NCBI GenBank assembly: GCA_025352375.1
Contig: JANXTL010000190.1
Location: forward strand, 1 to 46,810
Direction: 5' to 3'
DNA length: 46,810 bases
Source: Acetobacteraceae bacterium
GTDB lineage: Bacteria; Pseudomonadota; Alphaproteobacteria; Acetobacterales; Acetobacteraceae
Shown: positions 36,573 through 44,602 of the stretch, one piece after another
Layout: every line of letters begins with the position of its first letter
How positions within the stretch are numbered: the first letter of the stretch is position 1
Made by a program: the position numbers and the translations under genes
The notes under the pieces: generated by a model
The model's database searches: none
The model's input: only the letters and a program-made list of their open reading frames with translations
What the model was told of the DNA's origin: nothing

Positions 36573-36794
36573 CTACTTCCCCAGCGGCTTTTGGGCGCGT
36601 TCCAGCAAACGCCCGAAGAAGCCGGGCTTCTTGGCCGGTTTCGGCGGTTCGGTGGCCTTCAGGCGTGCCTTTTCCTCGGCTTCCTGCTCCCGGCGCTTCG
36701 ATTGCAGCCATTTGTCCAGGCTCATGCCGGCCTTGGCGGCCCGCTTGGTCTCGTAGGCCCGCTGGCCGTCGGTCATGGTTAGGGGTGTTTTCAC
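36573..36794 (-). CDS. Small basic protein of unknown function
   Basis: I take a GTG at 36794 with GGGAG six bases upstream, giving 73 residues; an ATG at 36776 (MTDGQRAYE) is an alternative with no ribosome site. The sequence has a helical middle (GMSLDKWLQSKRREQEAEEK) and a Lys/Pro-rich part (PPKPAKKPGFFGRLLER). It has no signal peptide or membrane segment. It lies just upstream of the DUF429-like gene on the same strand and likely shares its transcript. I do not recognise a family. Confidence 0.6.
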   Translation of the reverse strand: MKTPLTMTDGQRAYETKRAAKAGMSLDKWLQSKRREQEAEEKARLKATEPPKPAKKPGFFGRLLERAQKPLGK

Positions 36795-36890
36795 GCTGGT
36801 CTCCCGCTCGAGGTCCCTATGTCGCAGCAAGGGACGCGCCGATCAAGCGGGGCTATGGTGGGCGCCCGACCACACAGGGAACCGAAGACC

Positions 36891-37952
36891 ATGCAACCTG
36901 GACTGGACGGCGTCGTCGCGGCCGAAACCATTCTGTGCCTGACCGACTCCGCCAAGGGCATGATCTGGGTGCGCGGTGTGCCTTTGCCCACGCTGCTGGC
37001 GGATCATGGTTTCGAGGGCACCGTGGCCCTGCTGTGGGACGGTTTCGCTGGCGATGGCCTGACCCGACACACTATCCAGGCCGCATTCGGGCAAGCCCGT
37101 GACGCCGCGTTCGCCGATTTGGAGCGGTGGTTGCCCCTGGCGCGCGGTACATCTCTGTTCGAGGGCGTGCGCCTCGCTTTGGCCACCCAGCCCGACAGCA
37201 GCGGGCCGGCCGATCTGGTGGGGGCGATGACGGTGGCTGTGGCCGCGCTGCTGCGTGCTCAGCGCGGGCTTACGCCGGTGGCGCCCGACCCAGCGCTGTC
37301 CACCGCCGCAGACCTGCTGCGGATGTTCCACGGTGCCCCAGCGCCGGCCAGTGCGATCGATGCGTTGGATACCTATTTCACTGCTTTGGCCGAAAGCGGC
37401 CTCAGTGCCTCAAGTTTCACGGCCAGGGTGGTTGCGTCCACCCGCGCGTCCCTGGCGTCAGCGGTGCTGGGCGCCTGGGGGGCCTTCACCGGGGCGCTGC
37501 ACGGCGGCGCGCCCGGCCCGACGTTAGACATGCTGGAGGCGGCCGAGGCAGCCCCCGACCTCGACGCGTGGATCGAAGCCAAACTACGCGCGGGGGAGCG
37601 CCTGATGGGCTTCGGCCACCGTGTTTACAGCGGCAACGACCCGCGGGCCGAAGCGATGCGGGAGTCGCTGCAACGCATGGGGCAGCTGGCAACACGGCTG
37701 GATTTCGCCACGCGGCTCGAAGCAGCAGTCGCGGCCGCGATCGAGCGGGTGAAGCCCGGACGCACGCTCCCCCCAAACGTGGAGATCGTGGCGACACTGC
37801 TGCTGGATGCCGTGGGCTTCCCGCGGGAGGGGTTCACGCCGGTCTTCGCGGCATGCCGGGTCGCCGGCTGGTTGGCGCATGCGATGGAGCAGCAGAAGAC
37901 GGGACGGATGATCCGCCCGACGTCGGCGTATGTAGGCCCCCCCGTGGGTTAG
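36891..37952 (+). CDS. Citrate synthase-like protein
   Basis: The protein has 353 residues from the ATG at 36891 (MQPGLDGVVAAETIL), matching the usual family N-terminus (the frame can extend back to 36819). The fold and two catalytic His are present: H204 in TGALHGGAPG and H243 in GFGHRVYSGNDPR. The usual catalytic Asp region NVDFYSG reads NVEIVAT, with Glu 298 at the Asp position. It resembles the short citrate/2-methylcitrate synthase group. Because of the Glu change it may be a divergent enzyme (for example with another acyl-CoA), or weak. Its stop codon overlaps the right repeat by two bases (AG of TAG). Confidence 0.85.
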   Translation: MQPGLDGVVAAETILCLTDSAKGMIWVRGVPLPTLLADHGFEGTVALLWDGFAGDGLTRHTIQAAFGQARDAAFADLERWLPLARGTSLFEGVRLALATQPDSSGPADLVGAMTVAVAALLRAQRGLTPVAPDPALSTAADLLRMFHGAPAPASAIDALDTYFTALAESGLSASSFTARVVASTRASLASAVLGAWGAFTGALHGGAPGPTLDMLEAAEAAPDLDAWIEAKLRAGERLMGFGHRVYSGNDPRAEAMRESLQRMGQLATRLDFATRLEAAVAAAIERVKPGRTLPPNVEIVATLLLDAVGFPREGFTPVFAACRVAGWLAHAMEQQKTGRMIRPTSAYVGPPVG

Positions 37953-38066
37953 AGCGTGATCGCCTGAGGTTGACTTCAACCTCGGGCGTGAATCACCCTC
38001 TCAAACTAAGGCTTAGACCATGATCCAACGCCGAGATCGCATGCAACCTCAAACGATCATGGTCTA
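37951..38066. repeat. Right copy of the 116-bp inverted repeat
   Basis: This is the reverse complement of 35531-35646, with two mismatches (a T/G and a T/A). The two inverted copies face each other across about 2.3 kb. This copy provides the end of two stop codons: the AG of the citrate synthase TAG (37950-37952) and the TAG of the metalloprotease on the other strand (38064-38066). Its hairpins may also end transcription from both sides. Confidence 0.95.
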
Positions 38067-39023
38067 GGCGCGTTGCCGCCGTCGCAACCGCAACAGACCC
38101 GCGATGCCGATGGCGAATAGCGCGTATGTTCCGGGTTCGGGAACGTTGTAACCGATCGCGGTCAGGGCCGCGATCTCGGCCGGGCCCAGGGTTGGGCTCG
38201 CACCTGGTGTCCCGAACGCGTCCTGCACCCGCGGGACGGCGCCGGACTGCCAGTCGGCGTGGTCGGCGCCGTTGTTCGTGTTGTTGAACTGGGCCAGATC
38301 CGTGGTGCCGTCGATCGAGAAATAGGCGTTGGTGGTGGCGGTGGTAAAGCTGCGGGTGCCGTCGCTGGCGTAGCGGAAGAGATCTTCCGGCGAGGGCACG
38401 TTCGTGCAGGGCCCGGTATTTGGACTAAACCCGCAAGTTTGGCCGCTGAGTCCCAGACCCAGCGTAGATCCGAGGCCGAGGATTTCGTCGATCTCATGTT
38501 CGACGACGGTCAGCAGCGAATATTGGCTGGCACTGCCTGGGCTGCCAGGCGTGGTCAGGCTGGTATTCAGGGTGATGGTCCCAGCGCTGGCACAGCCCGA
38601 GGCACCGTTACCGAAGAGTGCGTCGATATTCGCGCACTTCATCAGGATGTCGTTGGTTCCGGTTACGGGGTTGAACAGCGAGATCGGGTTCGCGGCAACG
38701 GCCGCCAGTTGGGTTGCGTTCATCGTCGTGTGAGCGTTGTTGTAAAGCGCCGTCGAAAACGCGCTGTACGAAATGTCGAACAGACTGAACGAACTGCCGC
38801 CGAGCCCGCCGCCTTCCTGGAAGGTAATCGCGACGTCGATCGGGTTGGTAAACAGATGCTCGTACGTCAGGATCGCCGAGTTGATGGTTGCCTCGATCGC
38901 AGCGGCGTTCAAGTCCGAGGTGATAGAACCACCGAACGTCGGCGTAATGGTCAGATTAGCCGTCGCCGGCCCGGCTGCGGCGAGCGCACCGGCGGCGGCC
39001 AGAATAACCGTCCAACGGGTCAT
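38064..39023 (-). CDS. PEP-CTERM metalloprotease (NF038122-like)
   Basis: This 319-residue protein is exported: MTRWTVILAAAGALAAAGPATA is a signal peptide. The zinc motif HEIDE (176-180) in VEHEIDEILGLGS, an active-site-like region SPEDLFRY (211-218) and a late AEIAALTAIGYN fit the NF038122 metalloprotease group. The C-terminus has VPEPGTYALFAIGIAGLLRLRRR: the VPEP signal, a membrane helix and a basic end for exosortase sorting. A paralogue with an RTX tail is the next gene upstream on the same strand; the two may be co-transcribed. No exosortase is in the window. The stop codon lies in the right repeat. Confidence 0.85.
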   Translation of the reverse strand: MTRWTVILAAAGALAAAGPATANLTITPTFGGSITSDLNAAAIEATINSAILTYEHLFTNPIDVAITFQEGGGLGGSSFSLFDISYSAFSTALYNNAHTTMNATQLAAVAANPISLFNPVTGTNDILMKCANIDALFGNGASGCASAGTITLNTSLTTPGSPGSASQYSLLTVVEHEIDEILGLGSTLGLGLSGQTCGFSPNTGPCTNVPSPEDLFRYASDGTRSFTTATTNAYFSIDGTTDLAQFNNTNNGADHADWQSGAVPRVQDAFGTPGASPTLGPAEIAALTAIGYNVPEPGTYALFAIGIAGLLRLRRRQRA

Positions 39024-39025
39024 GC

Positions 39026-40915
39026 TCAGTTATGCAGAATGTTGTTGGCACCGATATTCTGCAAGCCGCTGATGCCGATTAGCATGTTGGTCGCGGACAG
39101 AGCTTCCGAACCGCTGGAGGTGTTGACGTAGATATAGGTGTTGCCGCCCGACGTCTGATACCCGATGGATTTCGCCGCCAACGTGGAGATGGACAGCGAG
39201 CCCACGAAATTGAGATGCGTGGCGCCGACCCCGGTCAGATCGATAAAGTCCCTGTTGGCGGCGAAGTTGTAAAGGGAGTCCATTCCGGCCCAGGCGGAGT
39301 CGCTGGCTGCATTATAAAGGAAGGTGTTCGGTCCGCTGCCGCCGATCATGATGTCGGCCCCCGCGCCGCCATCGAACCACAGTTTGCCGGTCATGCCGCT
39401 GCCGTTGAGCGTATCGTTTCCGGCGAGGCCGTAAATGAAGGTCGGGGCCGCTTTGGACGCGGCACCGACAAGTGTCGCGATGGAAACGGTATCGCGGCCG
39501 CTGCCGCCAATGACGACGTCGAAGGCCGAAGCAGTGGACGACAATCCGGTGGTGGTGTCCGTCGCTTGCAAGGTCAGGGCATACACTTTGCCATTGGCGC
39601 CGCCCGTCGCGCCGGCGGCTCCAACTGACAAGGTCGCGGTCTTGTTGGCGTTGGCGGTGAGCTGGAACGACCCAGCGTTGGTGCCGCCGAGTTTGTAGGC
39701 GATCGGATCGCCGGCGACCCCGCCGACGGCGGTCAAAGTCCCGAGCGCGCTGTTGGCATTCAGCCCCGACGTGCCCTGCGCTGCCGCGAGGGCCCCGGTG
39801 ATCGGTGCGATGGCAACCGCGCCTGGCGGCGCCACGACAGGCGCCGGTGTTGGTGTTGGTGTGGGTGTCGGTGCCGGCGTGGTGGCACCGTTGAGCGTCC
39901 ACCCAATGGCGTTCAGTTCGGTGATGTCGCCGCTGGTGACCGGATTGACCACGCCCGAATTGGAGAACGCGTCGAACGCGTTGTTGCCCATGCTGGACGC
40001 CCAGTCCGCCGCATCGCCACCGGAGACCGTGTTGAAGTTGCCGCCGTTGGTGACACCTCCATTGGCCGAGAAATACCCTGGCGTGCTGGCCGAGAAGTCC
40101 CGAACGCCGGGGGCCGAATAGTGCAACAGGTCCAGAAGGGCGTAGCTGTTGGTGTAGGGCCCGATGGAGCCGCCCGTCAGCATTATACGGCCCATGACCT
40201 CGGCGATCTCATGCCAGGCGACCGCGTTGAAATCGTAAGTGCCCACGGCAACGCTGCCGCCGTTTCCGTAGGTAAACGCATAGGCACTGCTGAGGCCGAT
40301 GTAGCCATCGAGACCGGTGCCGTTGGCGGGAGCCAAGCCGAGCGCCTTCGCTTGTGCGGTGGTCACCCAGATATTGCCGTTGACCGGCTGATTCGATGGC
40401 AAGGACGCAAGCACCGCGGCGGTCGTTGCATTGCTGTTATGGGCCGCCAACGCGGTCCGGAGCGACGCGTAGCTGACCGATTGCAAAAAGGACTCGCTTT
40501 CGCCCAGCGCGCCGCTGCCCATCGAGGTGCCGGCGATTTCCCCGTATCCGACGTCGAGGTCGATCATGATGGCGTTGTTGAAGTTGGCCTCCCACGCCTG
40601 CGCCGCGGCGATCACGCCCGTCATGAACGCGCTTGGCGCGGACGCCACGCTGGTGTCCCAGGTGATTTTGATCGTCAGCGCCGAACCCGCTGTCGTGACG
40701 GTCGTCGGCGCCGGTGCGGCCAGACCGCCGGAAATGAACTGAAACGATCCAGCACTGCCCGTACCGGCGTCACCCATGGCGAACAGTCCGCTGGGGGCTG
40801 ACGACGCCCCAACATCGACCGCATCCAAGCCAAGCCTATTGGACGAATAATCGGTGTCGATTCCCTGCCCGTCGTCGGAGCCGAAGGACGTCTTCGTCTT
40901 ATGGTTTAAAGACAT
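39026..40915 (-). CDS. RTX-tailed metalloprotease (NF038122-like)
   Basis: I choose the ATG at 40915 (MSLNHKTKT, AGGA nine bases upstream) over 40924, giving 629 residues. The protein has no signal peptide. Positions below count from the longer form. A metalloprotease domain with HEIAE (238-242) in AWHEIAEVMGR matches that of the neighbour; both then have a LLxY- and ADW-type sequence before an ELNAIGW end. A Pro-rich linker (PTPTPTPTP, near 350-362) leads to RTX-type calcium repeats: GGSGRDT (473), GLAGNDT (499) and GGAGADIMIGGSG (519). This points to type I secretion. It is separated from the PEP-CTERM gene by two bases. Confidence 0.85.
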   Translation of the reverse strand: MSLNHKTKTSFGSDDGQGIDTDYSSNRLGLDAVDVGASSAPSGLFAMGDAGTGSAGSFQFISGGLAAPAPTTVTTAGSALTIKITWDTSVASAPSAFMTGVIAAAQAWEANFNNAIMIDLDVGYGEIAGTSMGSGALGESESFLQSVSYASLRTALAAHNSNATTAAVLASLPSNQPVNGNIWVTTAQAKALGLAPANGTGLDGYIGLSSAYAFTYGNGGSVAVGTYDFNAVAWHEIAEVMGRIMLTGGSIGPYTNSYALLDLLHYSAPGVRDFSASTPGYFSANGGVTNGGNFNTVSGGDAADWASSMGNNAFDAFSNSGVVNPVTSGDITELNAIGWTLNGATTPAPTPTPTPTPAPVVAPPGAVAIAPITGALAAAQGTSGLNANSALGTLTAVGGVAGDPIAYKLGGTNAGSFQLTANANKTATLSVGAAGATGGANGKVYALTLQATDTTTGLSSTASAFDVVIGGSGRDTVSIATLVGAASKAAPTFIYGLAGNDTLNGSGMTGKLWFDGGAGADIMIGGSGPNTFLYNAASDSAWAGMDSLYNFAANRDFIDLTGVGATHLNFVGSLSISTLAAKSIGYQTSGGNTYIYVNTSSGSEALSATNMLIGISGLQNIGANNILHN

Positions 40916-40953
40916 CAAAAACATTCCTGTCGATATAAGGTTGCAGTGTTCGT

Positions 40954-40982
40954 TTTATGCCACCAGAGGCGTATTGACGCAA
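40954..40982 (-). promoter_or_regulatory. Possible promoter of the metalloprotease pair
   Basis: On the minus strand a -35-like TTGCGT (40977-40982) and a -10-like CATAAA (40954-40959) are separated by 17 bases. It would start transcription about 32 bases upstream of the chosen ATG at 40915. The match to consensus is modest, so the call is tentative. The rest of 40925-41048 holds no gene. Confidence 0.3.
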
Positions 40983-41048
40983 CCGATGCTTCCCGGCCCG
41001 CGTGTAAAATACGGTGTCACAATACTTCAAGTTATCTTGTGGTGCAGA

Positions 41049-42707
41049 CTATGGTATGTTCTCGGGCCGCATGCGTGCCGGCAGTGTAGAAAGACTGTCG
41101 GTTGTATCGAAGTCGCGCAGCACCGCGTCGTCGGCCATTTCCACTTCGATGACTACGTTAGCGTGTTTGCCGACCAGGAAACGCGCGCCTGAGTCGCCGG
41201 TAATACCGAGAATCTCGGGGAAAAAACGGCGATCCCAAAGCATGGGATTGCCTTGCTTGCCGCGGAATGTCGGTTGGACGATCAACCGGCCGGCGTCGGG
41301 GTTGTACATTGAGATCAGGCGGTCGATCATCCGTCCGGTGACCAGTGGCATATCCCCAAGGCATACGATGGCAGCGGCGCAATCCGGCGGAATCGCCGCG
41401 ACGCCAGCTTTCAGGCTCGCGGACAGGCCCTCGGCGTAATCCGCCGCATGCACGTACCGCACAGGACGCCCGCCCAGTGCGTGCTCGATCTGCTCCGCCT
41501 GATGACCGGTCACCACCATGATGGGGCGGGCATTGGACGATAAAACATTGTCCACCACACGGGCGATCATCGATTTTCCGGCCTTGTCGGCGACCAGCAG
41601 CTTGTTGTGCGGCGCCATGCGGCGCGACCGCCCGGCCGCCATCACAACCGCCGCGATCACCGGCGCGGTGCTCGGTGCGGCGCCGGAGCGTTCGGTAGCG
41701 GGGGCCTTTTCGCGCGGCAACGGACGAGTTTCGGTTTCCGAGAGCAACCCCCCAACACCCATCCGCATGATATCGGTGGGGGTCACTTTGATGCCGGCGA
41801 AGAGCCGTGACAGGACAAAATCGATCCCGTTCAGCACCGGGCTGCGAGCGCACCCCGGCAGCACCAGTGCCGGTTTGTCGTGCAGCCGTCCCACGCAGAT
41901 CAGGTTGCCGGGATCGACCGGCATGCCGAAATGCAGAATTTCGCCGCCCGCGCGCACGATGCCCGCCGGCCCGACATCGCGCCGGTCCACCACCGCCGAG
42001 GCGCCGATGATGAGCAGCAAATCCGCGCCATCTGCCAGCAGTTTATCGAGCGCCCGCGCTACCGACTCCTCATCGTGATGGCAGCGCACCGGTGTCAGCA
42101 AGGTGCCAGTCAGAGCGGTCACCCGTTGGTCGGTGACCGCGATGGTCTTGTCGGTGACACTATCTTTGAGGCCCGGCAGTTCCGTCACCACCAGCCCGAC
42201 CTTCAGATGCTGGAATGGATGCAGCCGGATGGGGGAGCCGCCTTGCCGCACCAGTGCTTCCGCCACCGCCAGGACTTTGCCGGGCACCGACAAAGGCACA
42301 ACCTTGATCGTCGCCACCAGATCCTTCAGCGCCACCACCGAATAGTCCGGCAGCGTGCCAACGGTCAGCGCTTCGTCGATCGTGTTCAACCGGTCGATCG
42401 CGGCCGTGTCGATCCGCAGCAGGCCCGGAACCTCAGCCGACAGGTTGACCCGCCCCGTCGCCGCGCGCGACCGAGCAATCAGCGGCGAAACCAGGGGCGT
42501 GGCCAGGCGGTCGGCGGCGATGTCTTCCGGGACATCGCCGGGTTCGAGTTGGGCGCAAATGACCTCGATCCGCCCCGCGGCCCGTAAGGCTGCGATCATA
42601 TCGGCGTCGAGCAGCGATCCTTTACGGATCATGCGATCCCCGACCTTCTGGCTGTGGGCCAGGATGGCGCCAAGGGCCTCGTCGAGCAGGGCGGGTCCAA
42701 ATTTCAT
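41049..42707 (-). CDS. Molybdopterin-binding/nucleotidyltransferase fusion (MoeA-like + MocA-like)
   Basis: The protein has 552 residues from the ATG at 42707; upstream frame to 43040 is shadow. The first half has a MoeA/MoaB-like molybdopterin-binding domain (HHDEESVARALDKLLADGADLLLIIG, about 210-235; PGCARSPVLNGIDFVLSRL at 284-302). The second half starts VIAAVVMAAGRSRRM (350-364), a MobA/MocA-type nucleotidyltransferase: LGDMPLVTGRMID and GNPMLWDRRFFPE follow. Such fusions attach or swap nucleotides on the molybdenum cofactor (MCD for molybdenum hydroxylases). It overlaps the XdhC-like gene by four bases and is the last gene of the operon. Confidence 0.88.
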   Translation of the reverse strand: MKFGPALLDEALGAILAHSQKVGDRMIRKGSLLDADMIAALRAAGRIEVICAQLEPGDVPEDIAADRLATPLVSPLIARSRAATGRVNLSAEVPGLLRIDTAAIDRLNTIDEALTVGTLPDYSVVALKDLVATIKVVPLSVPGKVLAVAEALVRQGGSPIRLHPFQHLKVGLVVTELPGLKDSVTDKTIAVTDQRVTALTGTLLTPVRCHHDEESVARALDKLLADGADLLLIIGASAVVDRRDVGPAGIVRAGGEILHFGMPVDPGNLICVGRLHDKPALVLPGCARSPVLNGIDFVLSRLFAGIKVTPTDIMRMGVGGLLSETETRPLPREKAPATERSGAAPSTAPVIAAVVMAAGRSRRMAPHNKLLVADKAGKSMIARVVDNVLSSNARPIMVVTGHQAEQIEHALGGRPVRYVHAADYAEGLSASLKAGVAAIPPDCAAAIVCLGDMPLVTGRMIDRLISMYNPDAGRLIVQPTFRGKQGNPMLWDRRFFPEILGITGDSGARFLVGKHANVVIEVEMADDAVLRDFDTTDSLSTLPARMRPENIP

Positions 42708-43405
42708 GGTTTGGGCTGCCGTACGCCGAGCGGTGAGCCGCGGCGAACCGCGATCAGCTCGGCGATGATCGACAATGCGATTTCCGGGGCGGTGACCGCT
42801 TCCAGATCCAGACCGACCGGTCCGCGAATCCGGGCCATCGCTTCGTCGGTGTGGCCGAGGGCTTTCAGGCGGCCGAGGCGCGCGGCATGTGTGCGACGGG
42901 ACCCGAGGGCACCAATGTAGAAGGCGTCGGATTTTAGTGCGCGATCCAGCGCCGGGTCGTCCAGTTTGGGATCGTGGGTCAGGGTCACGACGGCGGTGCG
43001 GCTGTCCGGCTTGAATTCCTCCATAGCTTCGTCGGGCCACGCATTGGAAATGACGATGCCGGGGAAACGCTCATCCGATCCAAACGACCGGCGCGGATCG
43101 ACCACCGTGATCGAGAACCCGCAGGGTGCGGCAAAAGGCGCGAGGGCTTGGGCAATATGCACCGCACCGACCACGATCAAGCGCAGCGGCGGGTTGTGGG
43201 CGTGGAGGAACCAGTCGGTGCCGTCGATCCGCACCGTGGTGCTCTCGTCGGATCGAAGCACCTGGGCCGCGGCTTCGTTAAGCGTTGTGGGCTGGGCGGG
43301 ATCCGGCAGCAGGTATTGATCCCCATCCGGCAAGCTTGTCGCCAGCACCACCGGCCGTTTGGCCGCCTTCGCTTCTTCCAGGGCAGCGAGAATATCCGGA
43401 GTCAT
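42704..43405 (-). CDS. XdhC/CoxF-like Mo-hydroxylase maturation protein
   Basis: The protein has 233 residues from the ATG at 43405 (MTPDILAALEEA); the frame extends to 43462 with no better start. Its C-terminal XdhC Rossmann domain is clear: RLIVVGAVHIAQALAPFAAPCGF, ITVVDPRRSFGSDERFPG, LTHDPKLDDPALDRAL and YIGALGSRRTHAARLGRL. The N-terminal part is short. XdhC proteins bind Mo cofactor and help to insert the sulfurated form into xanthine dehydrogenase-family enzymes. Its stop overlaps the MoeA-like start, so the two are coupled. Confidence 0.9.
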   Translation of the reverse strand: MTPDILAALEEAKAAKRPVVLATSLPDGDQYLLPDPAQPTTLNEAAAQVLRSDESTTVRIDGTDWFLHAHNPPLRLIVVGAVHIAQALAPFAAPCGFSITVVDPRRSFGSDERFPGIVISNAWPDEAMEEFKPDSRTAVVTLTHDPKLDDPALDRALKSDAFYIGALGSRRTHAARLGRLKALGHTDEAMARIRGPVGLDLEAVTAPEIALSIIAELIAVRRGSPLGVRQPKP

Positions 43406-43478
43406 GATCGTTCGTCCCGTGGCAGCACAGCGCTTGATAGCCGCGTTTGCCGGATGGAGCAAAGAAACACGTTACGGG

Positions 43479-44273
43479 TCAACGCGGCACCATCCGCACC
43501 TCGACCCGGCCGAGGCAGCCGAAATCCGCAACAGCATGCTGGCCGCTCTCGATTGCGACCGGGGGCATGACGATGCCGGTGGTGATATAATCGCCCGCCC
43601 GGACGGTTTGGCCTTTTTCGGCCAGTGCATTGGCCAGCCACGCGGCGGCACCGAATGCCCCGCCATCGACGTTACGGCCCTTTCCCTCACCCCGTCGCAC
43701 CCCGTCGATGTCCAACACGATGGGTGCGTCCAGCAGATCCAGGCCGGACCAATCCCGGATCGGTTCCCCCATGACCCAATGCGCGAAGGCGGCGTTGTCG
43801 GCGATCAGGTTGGGCGCGCCGGCTTCCGTCCAGGGCGTGAAATGGCTCCCGACGAGTTCGATGGCGGGCAGTACGGCCTGCGTCGCGGCCTCGATCGCGG
43901 CGGCGTCGAACGGCGCGCCGGAACGTTCCAGGTCGCGGCCGATCTGGATGCCAATTTCCGGCTCATAGGCTTTGAAGAAATCGGGCACGAACGGAACGGC
44001 AGCGGGGGAGGGACCGGCCATCTGGCGGTAGAGCCGGCCATGGAACGGCCTGTCGATGCCCAGGAAATCGCGGGCGACCCTGTTGGATGCTCCGATCTTG
44101 TAACCGATCGGCACATACCCCTGCTCGGCCCGCAGAATGGCGTCTCCTGCGGCCTGGATCGCGTAGGCCTGGGGAAAGTCCTCCAGCCGCTGGCCTTTCG
44201 GCAGCACCGGGTTGGCGGTGCCGCTGGCGCGATGGCCGAGTAGGGTGCGGGCGGCTTGTTCGGGGGACGGCAT
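43479..44273 (-). CDS. 2-keto-4-pentenoate hydratase family (MhpD-like) protein
   Basis: The protein has 264 residues. Features of the MhpD/2-oxopent-4-enoate hydratase group are visible: IGYKIGASNRVARDFLGIDRP, KAYEPEIGIQIGRDL with metal-binding acids, AIELVGSHF, LIADNAAFAHWVMG and a closing GDYITTGIVMPPV. Members hydrate a 2-oxo-pentenoate in aromatic meta-cleavage. The gene is inside a maturation operon for molybdenum hydroxylases, three bases after the CoxI-like gene, which is unusual. The 73-base gap to the XdhC-like gene holds nothing recognisable. Confidence 0.88.
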   Translation of the reverse strand: MPSPEQAARTLLGHRASGTANPVLPKGQRLEDFPQAYAIQAAGDAILRAEQGYVPIGYKIGASNRVARDFLGIDRPFHGRLYRQMAGPSPAAVPFVPDFFKAYEPEIGIQIGRDLERSGAPFDAAAIEAATQAVLPAIELVGSHFTPWTEAGAPNLIADNAAFAHWVMGEPIRDWSGLDLLDAPIVLDIDGVRRGEGKGRNVDGGAFGAAAWLANALAEKGQTVRAGDYITTGIVMPPVAIESGQHAVADFGCLGRVEVRMVPR

Positions 44274-44275
44274 GG

Positions 44276-44602
44276 CTAGAGAAGCTTTTCGACGAACACC
44301 TTCACCTTGCCGCCGCAGGCGAGGCCGACTTCCCAGGCACGTTCATGCGACACGCCGAAGTCGAGAAGCTGGGGCGTGCCGGTTTCGATGGTCTTCATGG
44401 CGGCGTCCGCCACGGCGCCCTCGATACAACCACCGGAAACGGAGCCGGCCATTTTGCCGGATTTCGTCACCGCGAGGCGGCTGCCGGCCGGGCGGGGGGA
44501 GCTGCCCCAGGTTTCCGTGACCGTCGCGACGGCGACCAGTTCGCCGGCGGCGCGCCAGCCGGCGGCGGTGGCCAGGATGTCCTCGGAGTCCGCTTGGTTC
44601 AT
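44276..44602 (-). CDS. XdhC/CoxI-like N-terminal domain protein
   Basis: The protein has 108 residues and consists only of the XdhC_CoxI domain: AAGELVAVATVTETWGSSPRPAGSRLAV, GKMAGSVSGGCIEGAVADAA and SHERAWEVGLACGGKVKVFVE. It has the GSSPRP and GGCIE family blocks, the Cys in GCIE and LACGG. It lacks the Rossmann domain carried by the other XdhC-type gene, so the two make up a split pair. It overlaps the CoxE-like gene by four bases. Confidence 0.92.
   Translation of the reverse strand: MNQADSEDILATAAGWRAAGELVAVATVTETWGSSPRPAGSRLAVTKSGKMAGSVSGGCIEGAVADAAMKTIETGTPQLLDFGVSHERAWEVGLACGGKVKVFVEKLL

Noticed and set aside
41049-43040. Extension of the MoeA-like protein to residue 663
   Set aside because: The added 111 residues are Arg/Pro-rich shadow of the XdhC-like gene. 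The ATG at 42707 overlaps the upstream stop, as in the rest of this operon.
42704-43405. GAVHIAQ in the XdhC-like protein as a broken Rossmann glycine motif
   Set aside because: I recall the same Val/Ile variation in CoxF-type XdhC proteins, so it looks like subfamily variation rather than decay.
43359-44243. A 294-residue open frame on the plus strand over the hydratase gene
   Set aside because: It is antisense to a clear 2-keto-4-pentenoate hydratase-type protein and has no ribosome site or family motifs.
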